A DNA stretch of 16,313 nt. Origin: Ahrensia sp. (GTDB lineage: Bacteria; Pseudomonadota; Alphaproteobacteria; Rhizobiales; Rhizobiaceae). Where the stretch lies: the NCBI GenBank assembly GCA_024639025.1, contig JAHEJF010000009.1, forward strand, positions 1-16,313, read 5' to 3'. A model generated the notes under the pieces. The model was not told where the DNA came from, did not search any database, and saw nothing but the letters and a program-made list of their open reading frames with translations. Position 1 is the first letter of the stretch. Each line of letters opens with the position of its first letter. Made by a program: the position numbers and the translations under genes. Shown here piece after piece: positions 1 to 7,009 of this stretch.

Positions 1-733
1 CCTGGTGATCCCGGACAAACGCACGCCCGAAAGAATCCGAAACCGTGTCAATAGTCTTGCCTGATTCACGTATTCCCTGCTCAAGGAACAACCGGTCCAC
101 AAATGGCCGGATAATCGACCGCGGCGAAGGCATCAACATTGGATAATCGACAAGGTGCTGATTTGAAACGCTGCTGGCGTTCGCCAGTCTGTGGGTATGA
201 TGAACAACGAAAATGACCTTGTCGCGATAAAGCGGTTCAAACACCATGCCGCGCATCAACTCGGGCGCTGCCAGGCGACCGATCATCAAGTCCAGCTCGC
301 CCTTGGCCAATTGATCCAACAGGACGCGGTTTTCTCCGGTGGTAATCTGGAGCCGACTACTGGCACCTGTCTGCAGATACTGGTTCACGACAATTGGCAT
401 CACGGTTGCTGAAACCGTGGGAAGCGCACCAATCCTCAAGGGCGGCGAATCCAGTTCGGCAAGTTTGTGAATTTCCGCCAAACCCGTTCGTGCAGCCGAC
501 AGGCTTGCGGCCGCATAGCGCTGAAACATTTCACCGCGAGGGGTGATTTGAATGCCGCGGCCGGATTTCTCAAACAGGGCGCAGTTGCAGATCTGCTCCA
601 ACTCTCGAATGGTTCGGGTAACACCGGGTTGCGCCATGCCAAGCGTTTCGGCCGCGCGGCTGATACTGCTTAGCCTTGCGACTTCCGAGAATATTTCCAA
701 ATGCCGAAGGCGAAGGTTTGAGTTTTTATTCAT
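1..733 (-). CDS. pcaQ: LysR-family regulator, PcaQ-like (3' end outside window)
   Basis: The minus strand is open from an ATG at 733 to the window edge, giving 244 codons with no stop. The first 60 or so residues form a LysR winged helix-turn-helix (LRHLEIFSEVARLSSISRAAE, then LGMAQPGVTRTIRELEQ). The rest is a periplasmic-binding-type effector domain (for example PPLRIGALPTVSATVMP). The gene is divergent from pcaC-BKACE-pcaB, as pcaQ is from pca operons in alphaproteobacteria. PcaQ regulators there activate pca genes in response to a beta-ketoadipate-pathway intermediate; assigning that role here is inference from family and position. No clear ribosome binding site precedes the ATG, so the mRNA may be leaderless or weakly translated. 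Another aromatic-responsive LysR protein such as a GbpR-type cannot be excluded. Confidence 0.85.
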   Translation of the reverse strand, partial: MNKNSNLRLRHLEIFSEVARLSSISRAAETLGMAQPGVTRTIRELEQICNCALFEKSGRGIQITPRGEMFQRYAAASLSAARTGLAEIHKLAELDSPPLRIGALPTVSATVMPIVVNQYLQTGASSRLQITTGENRVLLDQLAKGELDLMIGRLAAPELMRGMVFEPLYRDKVIFVVHHTHRLANASSVSNQHLVDYPMLMPSPRSIIRPFVDRLFLEQGIRESGKTIDTVSDSFGRAFVRDHQ

Positions 734-768
734 ATCATTTATGTTATGTATATCGACAGATTACTTAT

Positions 769-788
769 TATTCATTCCAATATGAATA
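769..788. promoter_or_regulatory. Inverted repeat in the pcaQ-pcaC intergenic region
   Basis: TATTCAT and ATGAATA form a perfect 7-bp inverted repeat around the 6-bp spacer TCCAAT. It lies in the 81-bp AT-rich gap between the divergent regulator and pcaC, ending 26 bp before the pcaC start. Its size and symmetry fit a dimeric regulator site. It is close to the start codon for an activator, so it might be a secondary or repressing site. A second candidate at 732-747 (minus strand ATAACATAAATGATAT) partly resembles the ATAACC-N4-GGTTAA box reported for rhizobial PcaQ and overlaps the pcaQ start codon. Neither is proven. Confidence 0.4.
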
Positions 789-814
789 TGCAACTATGCA
801 TTTCAGGAGGCGCC

Positions 815-1243
815 ATGTCCAAACGATCCCATGAAAATCCAAGAACAGATAAAGCAGAAACAGGCGAAGCAGTGCGTCGGTCCGTGCTGGGCGATGCGCA
901 TGTTGATCGTGCCAATGCAGCCAAATCTGATTTTGACGCGCCATTTCAGGATTTGATTACCGAATATGCGTGGGGAACGGTCTGGGCTGGTGAAAGCATC
1001 AGCCGTCGCGAACGCTCCATGATCACCTTGGCACTGCTGGCCGCGACAGGAAACTTTGAAGAGATCCCCATGCATATCCGAGCCACCCAAAACACTGGCG
1101 CCACGCCACAAGACATCATCGAGACGTTTCAGCACGTCGCCATTTATGCGGGTGTTCCCAAAGCCAATCATGCGATAAAACTGGCCAAAATGACCTTCGA
1201 TGAAATGTCGGATTACCAATCAATGGACGGTGAAAAATCATGA
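815..1243 (+). CDS. pcaC: 4-carboxymuconolactone decarboxylase
   Basis: PcaC decarboxylates 4-carboxymuconolactone to 3-oxoadipate enol-lactone in the protocatechuate branch of the beta-ketoadipate pathway, in the cytoplasm. The product is 142 residues, about the family's usual length. It carries the characteristic stretches RRSVLGDAHVDRA (21-33), ISRRERSMITLALLAATG (62-79), MHIRATQNTGAT (86-97) and VAIYAGVPKANHA (108-120) of the AhpD/CMD fold. The start at 815 was chosen because AGGAGG sits a few bases upstream; the reading frame stays open further left but without similarity or a ribosome site. The stop overlaps the start of the next gene by 4 bp (ATGA), which indicates translational coupling. 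The short tail after the CMD domain (DEMSDYQSMDGEKS) is ordinary. Confidence 0.95.
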   Translation: MSKRSHENPRTDKAETGEAVRRSVLGDAHVDRANAAKSDFDAPFQDLITEYAWGTVWAGESISRRERSMITLALLAATGNFEEIPMHIRATQNTGATPQDIIETFQHVAIYAGVPKANHAIKLAKMTFDEMSDYQSMDGEKS

Positions 1244-2082
1244 GTGAATTCAAGAACAAACCATGCATTTTGTGTTGTGCTATCACCGGGTCTGTGCCGA
1301 CCAAAAAAGACAATCCGGCAGTACCGATCACGAATGATGAACAGGTGGAAAGCAGCCATGAGGCATTTGAGGCAGGTGCGAGTATTATTCACGCTCATGT
1401 GCGCAACGAAGACGGGACAACATCCAGCGATCCAGACCGATTTGCCAAGTTGAAAGAAGGTTTGGAAAAGCACTGCCCGGGCGTCATTGTTCAGTTTTCT
1501 ACAGGCGGCCGTTCTGGTGCGGGCAAGGAACGCGGCGGCATGCTGCATCACAGGCCGGACATGGCTTCCTTTTCGGTTGGATCCTGCAATTTTCCGACGC
1601 GTGTCTATGAGAATTCGCCCGATTTCATCGACTGGCTTTCCAAGGAGATGATCAAGTATGAGATCACGCCTGAAGTTGAGGCCTTTGACCTCTCTCACAT
1701 CTTGCAGGCTATCCGGATGTCTGAAGCCGGACTGATGTTTGGCAAGCTCTATGTTCAATTTGTTATGGGCGTAAAGAACGCCATGCCTGTCGACAAGACG
1801 GTGTTTGATTTCTACGTGCAGATGATGCGCGATCGGGCGCCGGAGGCTGAGTGGTGCGCTGCGGGCATCGGTGCTGCGCAGATCACTGTCAATGAGTGGG
1901 CAATTGCGGCGGGTGGTCACACCCGCGCCGGACTTGAGGACAATGTCCGGCTCGACAAGCAAACACTGGCGCCATCCAATGCATCGTTAATTGCCCGCGC
2001 TGCTGATTTGTGCGCCAAGTATGAACGACCTGTCGCGACCGTCGAACAGGCGAGGGCAATTCTTGGCCTGAGGCCAGCCTGA
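1240..2082 (+). CDS. Beta-keto acid cleavage enzyme (BKACE, DUF849), candidate 3-oxoadipate:acetyl-CoA cleavage enzyme
   Basis: This 280-residue TIM-barrel protein belongs to the family of 3-keto-5-aminohexanoate cleavage enzyme (Kce). These enzymes use a divalent metal, usually zinc, to cleave a beta-keto acid with acetyl-CoA, giving acetoacetate and a new acyl-CoA. Visible family features are the metal ligands in HAHVR (His51, His53) and GGHTRAGLEDN (225-235, Glu233, with Arg229 and Asp234 nearby), plus FSTGGRSG (86-93) and PEVEAFD (144-150). It overlaps pcaC by 4 bp and is followed after 2 bp by pcaB, so all three are one transcript. That context suggests 3-oxoadipate as substrate, giving succinyl-CoA and acetoacetate and bypassing PcaIJ and PcaF. 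The family assignment is firm; the substrate is inferred. Confidence 0.88.
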   Translation: MSEFKNKPCILCCAITGSVPTKKDNPAVPITNDEQVESSHEAFEAGASIIHAHVRNEDGTTSSDPDRFAKLKEGLEKHCPGVIVQFSTGGRSGAGKERGGMLHHRPDMASFSVGSCNFPTRVYENSPDFIDWLSKEMIKYEITPEVEAFDLSHILQAIRMSEAGLMFGKLYVQFVMGVKNAMPVDKTVFDFYVQMMRDRAPEAEWCAAGIGAAQITVNEWAIAAGGHTRAGLEDNVRLDKQTLAPSNASLIARAADLCAKYERPVATVEQARAILGLRPA

Positions 2083-2084
2083 CC

Positions 2085-3173
2085 ATGTCTGTGCTCGCAT
2101 TTGAACATCCCTGGTTGTCAGGGTTGTTCGGTGATGTTGAGATTGCCCACTTCCTGTCGGCTGAGTTTCAACTCGCTGCCATGCTCAGGGTCGAAAAAGC
2201 CTATACAAAGGCGCTGGAAAAAGCAGGAAAAATCTCCACACCTCTGGCTGAAGGTTGCCTGTCCGCATTGGAGACGCTCGATATTGACCTGCACGACTTG
2301 AAAAACGCCACGGCGCGCGATGGCGTCGTTGTCCCTGGTATGCTCAAACAGATCAGGAAACAGATTGAAGAAGAGCTCCATTCCGCACTTCACACTGGTA
2401 TGACATCGCAGGACGTCATCGACACGGCATTGGTGTTGGGCCTCAAAGAGATCAGCGCAATCCTGGAACAACGCCTGGGCGATTTGATTGATCAGCTTCA
2501 GCACATTGAAAGCCAGCTCCAGGACACCGCTATCATGGGCCGCACTCGGATGCAGGCGGCAAAGGAGATTGCTGCGACGGATCGCGTTGCAAACTGGCGC
2601 GCACCACTTGTCAGACATAGATCGCGTCTTGAAGACATCGGAAATAATCTGTTGATTGTGCAGTTGGGCGGCCCGGTCGGCAACCGTCACGAGATAGGAG
2701 AGAATGCCGACGGGGTGGCACGTTCCATGGCACAATATCTGGAACTCGGTGAGGCTGGCAAAGCCTGGCACAGCCAGCGCGACACCTTGGTCGAGTTCGC
2801 CAATCTACTGAGCCTGATATCTGGCAGCATTGGCAAGATGGCAGGTGACATCACCTTGATGGCACAGCAGGGTGTGGACGAAGTCAAGCTGGCAAGCGGT
2901 GGCGGCTCATCGGCCATGGCGCACAAGCAAAACCCGGTTACGGCGGAAATCCTGACCAGTCTTGCGCGTTTTAACGCGGTCCAGATGGCGGGCATGCATC
3001 AAACACTCCTGCATGAGCAAGAGCGCTCTGGAGCAGCCTGGTCTCTTGAATGGTTGATACTGCCGCAAATCTGTCTGGCGACGGGTGCGGGATTGCGCAA
3101 CGCTTCAGTGCTGCTTGATGATGTGGCGAGCATTGGCGGACATCAAGTTCAATCCAGCGGTAAGCCGACATAG
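2085..3173 (+). CDS. pcaB: 3-carboxy-cis,cis-muconate cycloisomerase
   Basis: PcaB lactonises 3-carboxy-cis,cis-muconate, the protocatechuate ring-cleavage product, to 4-carboxymuconolactone for PcaC. The 362-residue protein is a fumarase/aspartase-superfamily member. It shows HTGMTSQDVIDT (103-114), GGPVGNRHEIG (195-205) and the superfamily signature SGGGSSAMAHKQNPV (271-285). Its length matches the shorter alphaproteobacterial and actinobacterial forms; the Pseudomonas enzyme is longer at the C-terminus. Translation starts 2 bp after the BKACE stop. The last 25 bp overlap the end of the convergent pobA gene, so the two transcripts can form antisense 3' ends. No terminator is apparent in the overlap. 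Confidence 0.95.
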   Translation: MSVLAFEHPWLSGLFGDVEIAHFLSAEFQLAAMLRVEKAYTKALEKAGKISTPLAEGCLSALETLDIDLHDLKNATARDGVVVPGMLKQIRKQIEEELHSALHTGMTSQDVIDTALVLGLKEISAILEQRLGDLIDQLQHIESQLQDTAIMGRTRMQAAKEIAATDRVANWRAPLVRHRSRLEDIGNNLLIVQLGGPVGNRHEIGENADGVARSMAQYLELGEAGKAWHSQRDTLVEFANLLSLISGSIGKMAGDITLMAQQGVDEVKLASGGGSSAMAHKQNPVTAEILTSLARFNAVQMAGMHQTLLHEQERSGAAWSLEWLILPQICLATGAGLRNASVLLDDVASIGGHQVQSSGKPT

Positions 3174-4333
3174 TTTTCCGCAATTGCCTTTGACGCCGCT
3201 TCCGATGTCGCGATGTAATCAAATTCAGCGCGCTGCATTTTTTTCTCAAATCCGCTGTGCTCGGGAAATTGGTGCAGCAGCATCGACATATGCCAGGAAA
3301 AACGTTCCACCTTCCACACGCGGCCAAGACAGGTGGCCGAGTAAGTCTCGATATATTGGTCATTACCGCGCTTGATTTTTTCGATCAGGGCCCGTGACAA
3401 AATTTGCACATCCGCAATTGCCAAATTCAGTCCCTTGGCTCCTGTGGGCGGCACGATATGAGCGGCGTCTCCTGCCAAAAACAATCGTCCATAGCGCATG
3501 GGCTCGGCCACAAACGAGCGCAACGGCGCAATGCTCTTTTCAAAGGAAGGCCCCTCGATCAGATCAGCCGCCGATTCGGGGCCAATTCTCGTTTTGAGTT
3601 CCTGCCAAAATCGTTCATCAGACCATTCTTCAACAGTGTCGGTTGCAGCCGTTTGCAAATAGTATCGGCTTCGCGTTTCAGACCGCATGGAGCAAAGCGC
3701 AAAGCCGCGTTCGTGGTTGGCATAAATCAGTTCATGGCTGACAGGAGGACATTCTGTAAGCACGCCTAGCCAGCCAAAGGGGTAGACCCGTTCAAATGTA
3801 TTGAGCGTGTCACCTGGAATGGCGTGGCGGGACACGCCGCGAAAGCCATCACAACCGGCAACAAAGTCGCATTGGATGTCGATTGTCTCGCCGCAATGCG
3901 TGAAACGGACAGACGGCTGGTTGGTATCGAGATCTGTAGGCACAACGTCTTCTACTTCGAAATAGAATTGCCCACCTTCCTCGAAGCGCTTTTCAAATAG
4001 GTCCCGCGTAATTTCAGTCTGGCCGTAGACAGTGACCTGCTTGCCCGTCAATCCAAGCAGATCTATACGATGCCGGTCGCCATCAAAGGCCAGATCAAAA
4101 CCTGAATGAGGCAAACCTTCTTTCTGCAGCCGCGCGCCAACGCCCGCATCAATCAACGCGTCAACTGAACCGCTTTCCAGAACACCTGCACGAATCCTTC
4201 CTTCAATATGGTCTCTGTTCTGTCGATCCAGAACAATGCTGTCGATTCCCTCATTGGCGAGCAGTTGCGACAACAGCAATCCCGCAGGGCCCGAGCCGAT
4301 GATACAAACAGTTGTCTTGCGCGTCTTTGTCAT
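3149..4333 (-). CDS. pobA: 4-hydroxybenzoate 3-monooxygenase
   Basis: PobA is the FAD enzyme that converts 4-hydroxybenzoate to protocatechuate with NADPH and oxygen, feeding the adjacent pca genes. At 394 residues it equals the classic Pseudomonas enzyme in length. It shows the dinucleotide motif GSGPAG (13-18), GRIRAGVLESG (45-55), the DG motif in GCDGFRG (160-166) and GDAAHIVPPTGAKGLN (288-303). With a constant +3 offset to the Pseudomonas numbering I recall, the substrate-site residues Tyr201, Ser212, Arg214, Tyr222, Pro293 and Tyr385 are all present (here Tyr204, Ser215, Arg217, Tyr225, Pro296, Tyr388). The ATG at 4333 was preferred over one at 4411 because GGGAGC lies just upstream and the extra 26 residues have no similarity. 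No pobR regulator is adjacent. Confidence 0.97.
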   Translation of the reverse strand: MTKTRKTTVCIIGSGPAGLLLSQLLANEGIDSIVLDRQNRDHIEGRIRAGVLESGSVDALIDAGVGARLQKEGLPHSGFDLAFDGDRHRIDLLGLTGKQVTVYGQTEITRDLFEKRFEEGGQFYFEVEDVVPTDLDTNQPSVRFTHCGETIDIQCDFVAGCDGFRGVSRHAIPGDTLNTFERVYPFGWLGVLTECPPVSHELIYANHERGFALCSMRSETRSRYYLQTAATDTVEEWSDERFWQELKTRIGPESAADLIEGPSFEKSIAPLRSFVAEPMRYGRLFLAGDAAHIVPPTGAKGLNLAIADVQILSRALIEKIKRGNDQYIETYSATCLGRVWKVERFSWHMSMLLHQFPEHSGFEKKMQRAEFDYIATSEAASKAIAENYVGLPLD

Positions 4334-4352
4334 GCTGCTCCCTGAATTCACC

Positions 4353-4373
4353 GCCATCATCCTAGGATATGGC
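4353..4373. promoter_or_regulatory. Imperfect palindrome upstream of pobA
   Basis: GCCAT and ATGGC flank a perfect 10-bp palindrome, ATCCTAGGAT, with one extra C on the left side. It ends about 20 bp upstream of the pobA start codon, in the 173-bp divergent gap between pobA and the next gene. It could be an operator for an unlinked PobR-type regulator or a hairpin in the pobA leader. It is seen only as symmetry; no known consensus was matched. Confidence 0.35.
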
Positions 4374-4506
4374 ATGCGATCGACGCAATCATGTTCCCAT
4401 GACACCAGCACTTAGGCCATTATTGCCATGCCCCGCGAAAAATGTTGGTGTGGGTCAGGAAGCACGTATCCGCGCCGGTCCGGGACACGAGAGAGGAACG
4501 TCAATC

Positions 4507-5343
4507 ATGCCAACAGTCAGACAAGCGCTTGGAGAACCATCAACGCTGGCAGCGTCTGTCACCGTGGCACACGCGGCCGTTCAGATTTTGTTCAAAGCCG
4601 CAAAGGCAAATCTCCCGGCAAGGCCAGACGGCTCGCATTCCAATCTCATCTGGTCGCAGGGCATGTTCATGACAAATCCGCTGACAGAAGAAGGCAAGAC
4701 TTGTCAGATAGGGCTGTCGCTTTGGCCGCTTTGCCTGATTGTTTTGATTGGGGGAGCAAGGTTCGAGCAAACCAATCTTGAAGGTAAGACTGTTGACGAG
4801 GCGGAGAACTGGCTTGATACACAATTGCTTGCCCTGGGCCTCAATCCGATTGGGCCTGTACAGGTAACCTACGACTTACCAGAGCAGGTGACCGCACTTG
4901 AACGGTTTGATGCCGATGAAAGTGGCTTGGCTGCACTTGCCGCCTGGTACACGCTAGCCACCGTTTCACTGAGCCAACTTGCATCCGAATTGGATGATAT
5001 CGAACCTGGACCCAGCCCGGTCCGCTGTTGGCCACACCATTTTGATATTGCAACTTACATTAGCCTGGAGGAGGGTGACGCGGAAACTGCGCGGGGCATA
5101 GGTGTCGGACTTTCACCCGGAGATGGCAGCTACGGCGAGCCCTATTTTTACGTTAATCCTTGGCCACATTTGGATGCCGCCAATCTACCTCGGGTGCCAG
5201 AGCCCGGTCATTGGCATACGACTGGTTTTGTTGGCGCGATTGCGACCGGCACGGCAATTCTGACGCTGGATGATCTCGACGAAGGGACGATGTCATTTCT
5301 GCGCCGAAGCGTCTCAATCGGCAGGAAGCAGTTTGGCCTATGA
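4507..5343 (+). CDS. Conserved protein of unknown function (WPHHFD / YFYVNPWP motifs)
   Basis: This is a 278-residue soluble protein of unknown function. The N-terminal half has an LxxxHxxxQ-like helix (AHAAVQILFK, 21-30), then SLWPLCLIVL (71-80) and GGARFEQTNLEG (82-93), which may be beta strands rather than a membrane segment. The C-terminal half is strongly patterned: SPVRCWPHHFDIAT (170-183), GIGVGLSPGDGSYGEPYFYVN (198-218), then PWP and GHWHTTGF (234-241). The histidine, aspartate and tryptophan-rich clusters suggest a ligand or metal pocket. The layout faintly recalls DUF5996 proteins, but this is memory, not a search. The start at 4507 has GAGAGG upstream; a longer form from 4369 would run through the pobA promoter region. 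It stands alone, divergent from pobA and convergent with the GGT-family gene. Confidence 0.8.
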   Translation: MPTVRQALGEPSTLAASVTVAHAAVQILFKAAKANLPARPDGSHSNLIWSQGMFMTNPLTEEGKTCQIGLSLWPLCLIVLIGGARFEQTNLEGKTVDEAENWLDTQLLALGLNPIGPVQVTYDLPEQVTALERFDADESGLAALAAWYTLATVSLSQLASELDDIEPGPSPVRCWPHHFDIATYISLEEGDAETARGIGVGLSPGDGSYGEPYFYVNPWPHLDAANLPRVPEPGHWHTTGFVGAIATGTAILTLDDLDEGTMSFLRRSVSIGRKQFGL

Positions 5344-5350
5344 AGCCAAA
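5332..5350. terminator. Possible bidirectional terminator hairpin
   Basis: TTTGGC and GCCAAA form a perfect 6-bp stem around the 7-nt loop CTATGAA, which contains the stop codon of the + strand gene. It sits in the 15-bp gap between two convergent genes. The A and T ends give each strand a short U run, as expected for a small two-way terminator. The GC core is only three pairs, so support is modest. Confidence 0.35.
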
Positions 5351-5358
5351 TCACTGGC

Positions 5359-6945
5359 TCAGATCGCCAGCGCCAAGCCATCAGATCGCGGATCGGTTGC
5401 GGCGCTGACCTGCCCATCAGGATGCAGCACCACCGCACCCGCATGACCCATCAGATCACTGAGCGCAGGAACCATTTCAATTTCGTGGCCTGCTTGTTTC
5501 AATGACTGAACAAGACTTCCATCCGTGCCGTTTTCCAGCTTGAGCGAGGTTGTATCTTCGCCCCATGTTTTGCCAAGAAGCCATCGCGGCATGCTGATCG
5601 CTTCCTGTAAGTCAGTGCCGTAACTGGCGTAACGGGTTAGCAGCGCAGCCTGCGTTTGCGGCTGACCTTCGCCGCCCATCGTGCCGTAGGCAATCAGTCG
5701 GCCATCGCGCAGATTGCCCAATGCCGGGTTTAGGGTATGGAAAGGTTTTTTGCCCGGTGCCAATTGGTTTGGACCAGGCTGCAAGGAAAATCCTGCCCCG
5801 CGGTTTTGAAAAAACACGCCTGTTTCGGCGCAGGTCAGGCCTGAGCCAAATTCCCAAAATACACTTTGTATGAAACTGACTATTGTGCCGTCTGAATCAC
5901 AGGCACCCATCCAGATTGTATCACCAGCCTTGGCGGTTTCCGGCCACGGCATCGCGCGTTTCATATCAATGTTTGCCGCCAGCGAATCCAACATGGCATC
6001 GCTCAACATGTCGCATGTCTTTATGCGCATGGAGGACGGATCACCCAGCTCTGCGTTCCTGACAATGAAGGCCTGCTTGGTGGCTTCGACAATGCCATGC
6101 AAATGGTCAAATGCACTGTCCGGACTGATTGATAACCTGTCAAAAATGCCCAGTATCATCAACGAGGAGACGCCCTGGGTCGGTGGGTTGGTATTGTAAA
6201 ATGTGCCCAGCGATGTCGTCAGTTCAAGCGGCTTTGTTTGCACCGAACGATAGCCGGCTAAATCAAAACGCCGGAGCGGACTGTTATTCTGTCTCCAGAA
6301 CCTGTCATGGGCATCTGCGATGTCGCCGTGATAATAGTCGTCCAATCCGGCATGCGCCAATTGCTGGAATGTGGCAGCCAACGCCGGTTGTCTTAGCTTG
6401 TCACCTGCCTCAGGCACTTCGCCATTGGTCAGGAAAATATCCGCAAAACCCGCAACGTCGCGCAGGCCATCGATCTTACTGCTTGTACAATCAGACTGGT
6501 TTTGGGTGATCGCCACGCCATTTTTAGCATGATCGATCGCCGCATTCAGCAGGGCAGAAAGTGGCATATTGTTTTTACCTGATCGAAGCGAAAGTGCCTG
6601 CTGCCAACCGCCGATCGTGCCCGGCACCGTCAGCGCCGCAAGGCCGCCGCGGGTCGGCAGTTGCGCCTTGTATCCATGCTCGGCGTACCATGAGGGCGTT
6701 GCAAGCGCAGCGGCTTGTCCGCATGCTTCAATAGCAATTGGAGCCTGGTTCTTTTTCTTGATGATCCAGTACGCATCACCGCCAATCGAGTTCATGTGGG
6801 GATATACCACCGCAATTGTCGCCGCCGCCGCAACCATCGCTTCGATTGCCGTTCCGCCATTATTGAGTATATCAATACCCGCCTTGGTCGCGAGATGATG
6901 CGGCGCACTCATGCATCCCGAGTGACCAATAACTGTTTTGAGCAA
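5359..6945 (-). CDS. Gamma-glutamyltransferase-family Ntn-hydrolase proenzyme
   Basis: Members of this family self-cleave at a threonine that becomes the nucleophile, then hydrolyse or transfer gamma-glutamyl groups, for example from glutathione. Near the N-terminus is SAPHHLATKAGIDILNNGG and then VVYPHMNSIGGDAYWI. The likely processing site is GDTIWMGACDSDG, with Thr343 if translation begins at the TTG at 6945. It is followed by FGSGL, FQNRGAGFSLQPG and TMGGEGQPQ. The TTG was chosen because GGAGG lies 6 bp upstream; a GTG at 6972 would add nine residues. No signal peptide is evident, so it may be cytoplasmic, unlike classic periplasmic Ggt. The DTIWMG type of site and WEFGSG resemble the oxamate amidohydrolase (HpxW) branch as well, so the substrate is uncertain. 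It follows the GST gene by 64 bp on the same strand. Confidence 0.88.
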   Translation of the reverse strand: MLKTVIGHSGCMSAPHHLATKAGIDILNNGGTAIEAMVAAAATIAVVYPHMNSIGGDAYWIIKKKNQAPIAIEACGQAAALATPSWYAEHGYKAQLPTRGGLAALTVPGTIGGWQQALSLRSGKNNMPLSALLNAAIDHAKNGVAITQNQSDCTSSKIDGLRDVAGFADIFLTNGEVPEAGDKLRQPALAATFQQLAHAGLDDYYHGDIADAHDRFWRQNNSPLRRFDLAGYRSVQTKPLELTTSLGTFYNTNPPTQGVSSLMILGIFDRLSISPDSAFDHLHGIVEATKQAFIVRNAELGDPSSMRIKTCDMLSDAMLDSLAANIDMKRAMPWPETAKAGDTIWMGACDSDGTIVSFIQSVFWEFGSGLTCAETGVFFQNRGAGFSLQPGPNQLAPGKKPFHTLNPALGNLRDGRLIAYGTMGGEGQPQTQAALLTRYASYGTDLQEAISMPRWLLGKTWGEDTTSLKLENGTDGSLVQSLKQAGHEIEMVPALSDLMGHAGAVVLHPDGQVSAATDPRSDGLALAI

Positions 6946-7009
6946 AGCATGCCTCCGGTAACAAGCGACCACATTTATACATGTGTCGCGACAACTTCAC
7001 ACCACATGT

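Noticed and set aside
746..814. Longer N-terminus for pcaC
   Set aside because: The extra 23 codons cross the candidate regulator sites and lack PcaC similarity; AGGAGG supports the start at 815.
1213..1962. 249-residue open frame on the minus strand opposite the BKACE gene
   Set aside because: It is antisense to a clear BKACE with intact active-site motifs, and its translation shows no recognisable domain.
2118..2771. 217-residue minus-strand open frame
   Set aside because: It lies wholly opposite pcaB and has no family features or ribosome site.
6984..6993. 10-bp palindrome TGTCGCGACA upstream of the GGT-family gene
   Set aside because: It is too short and isolated to support a regulatory claim, and no promoter elements line up with it.
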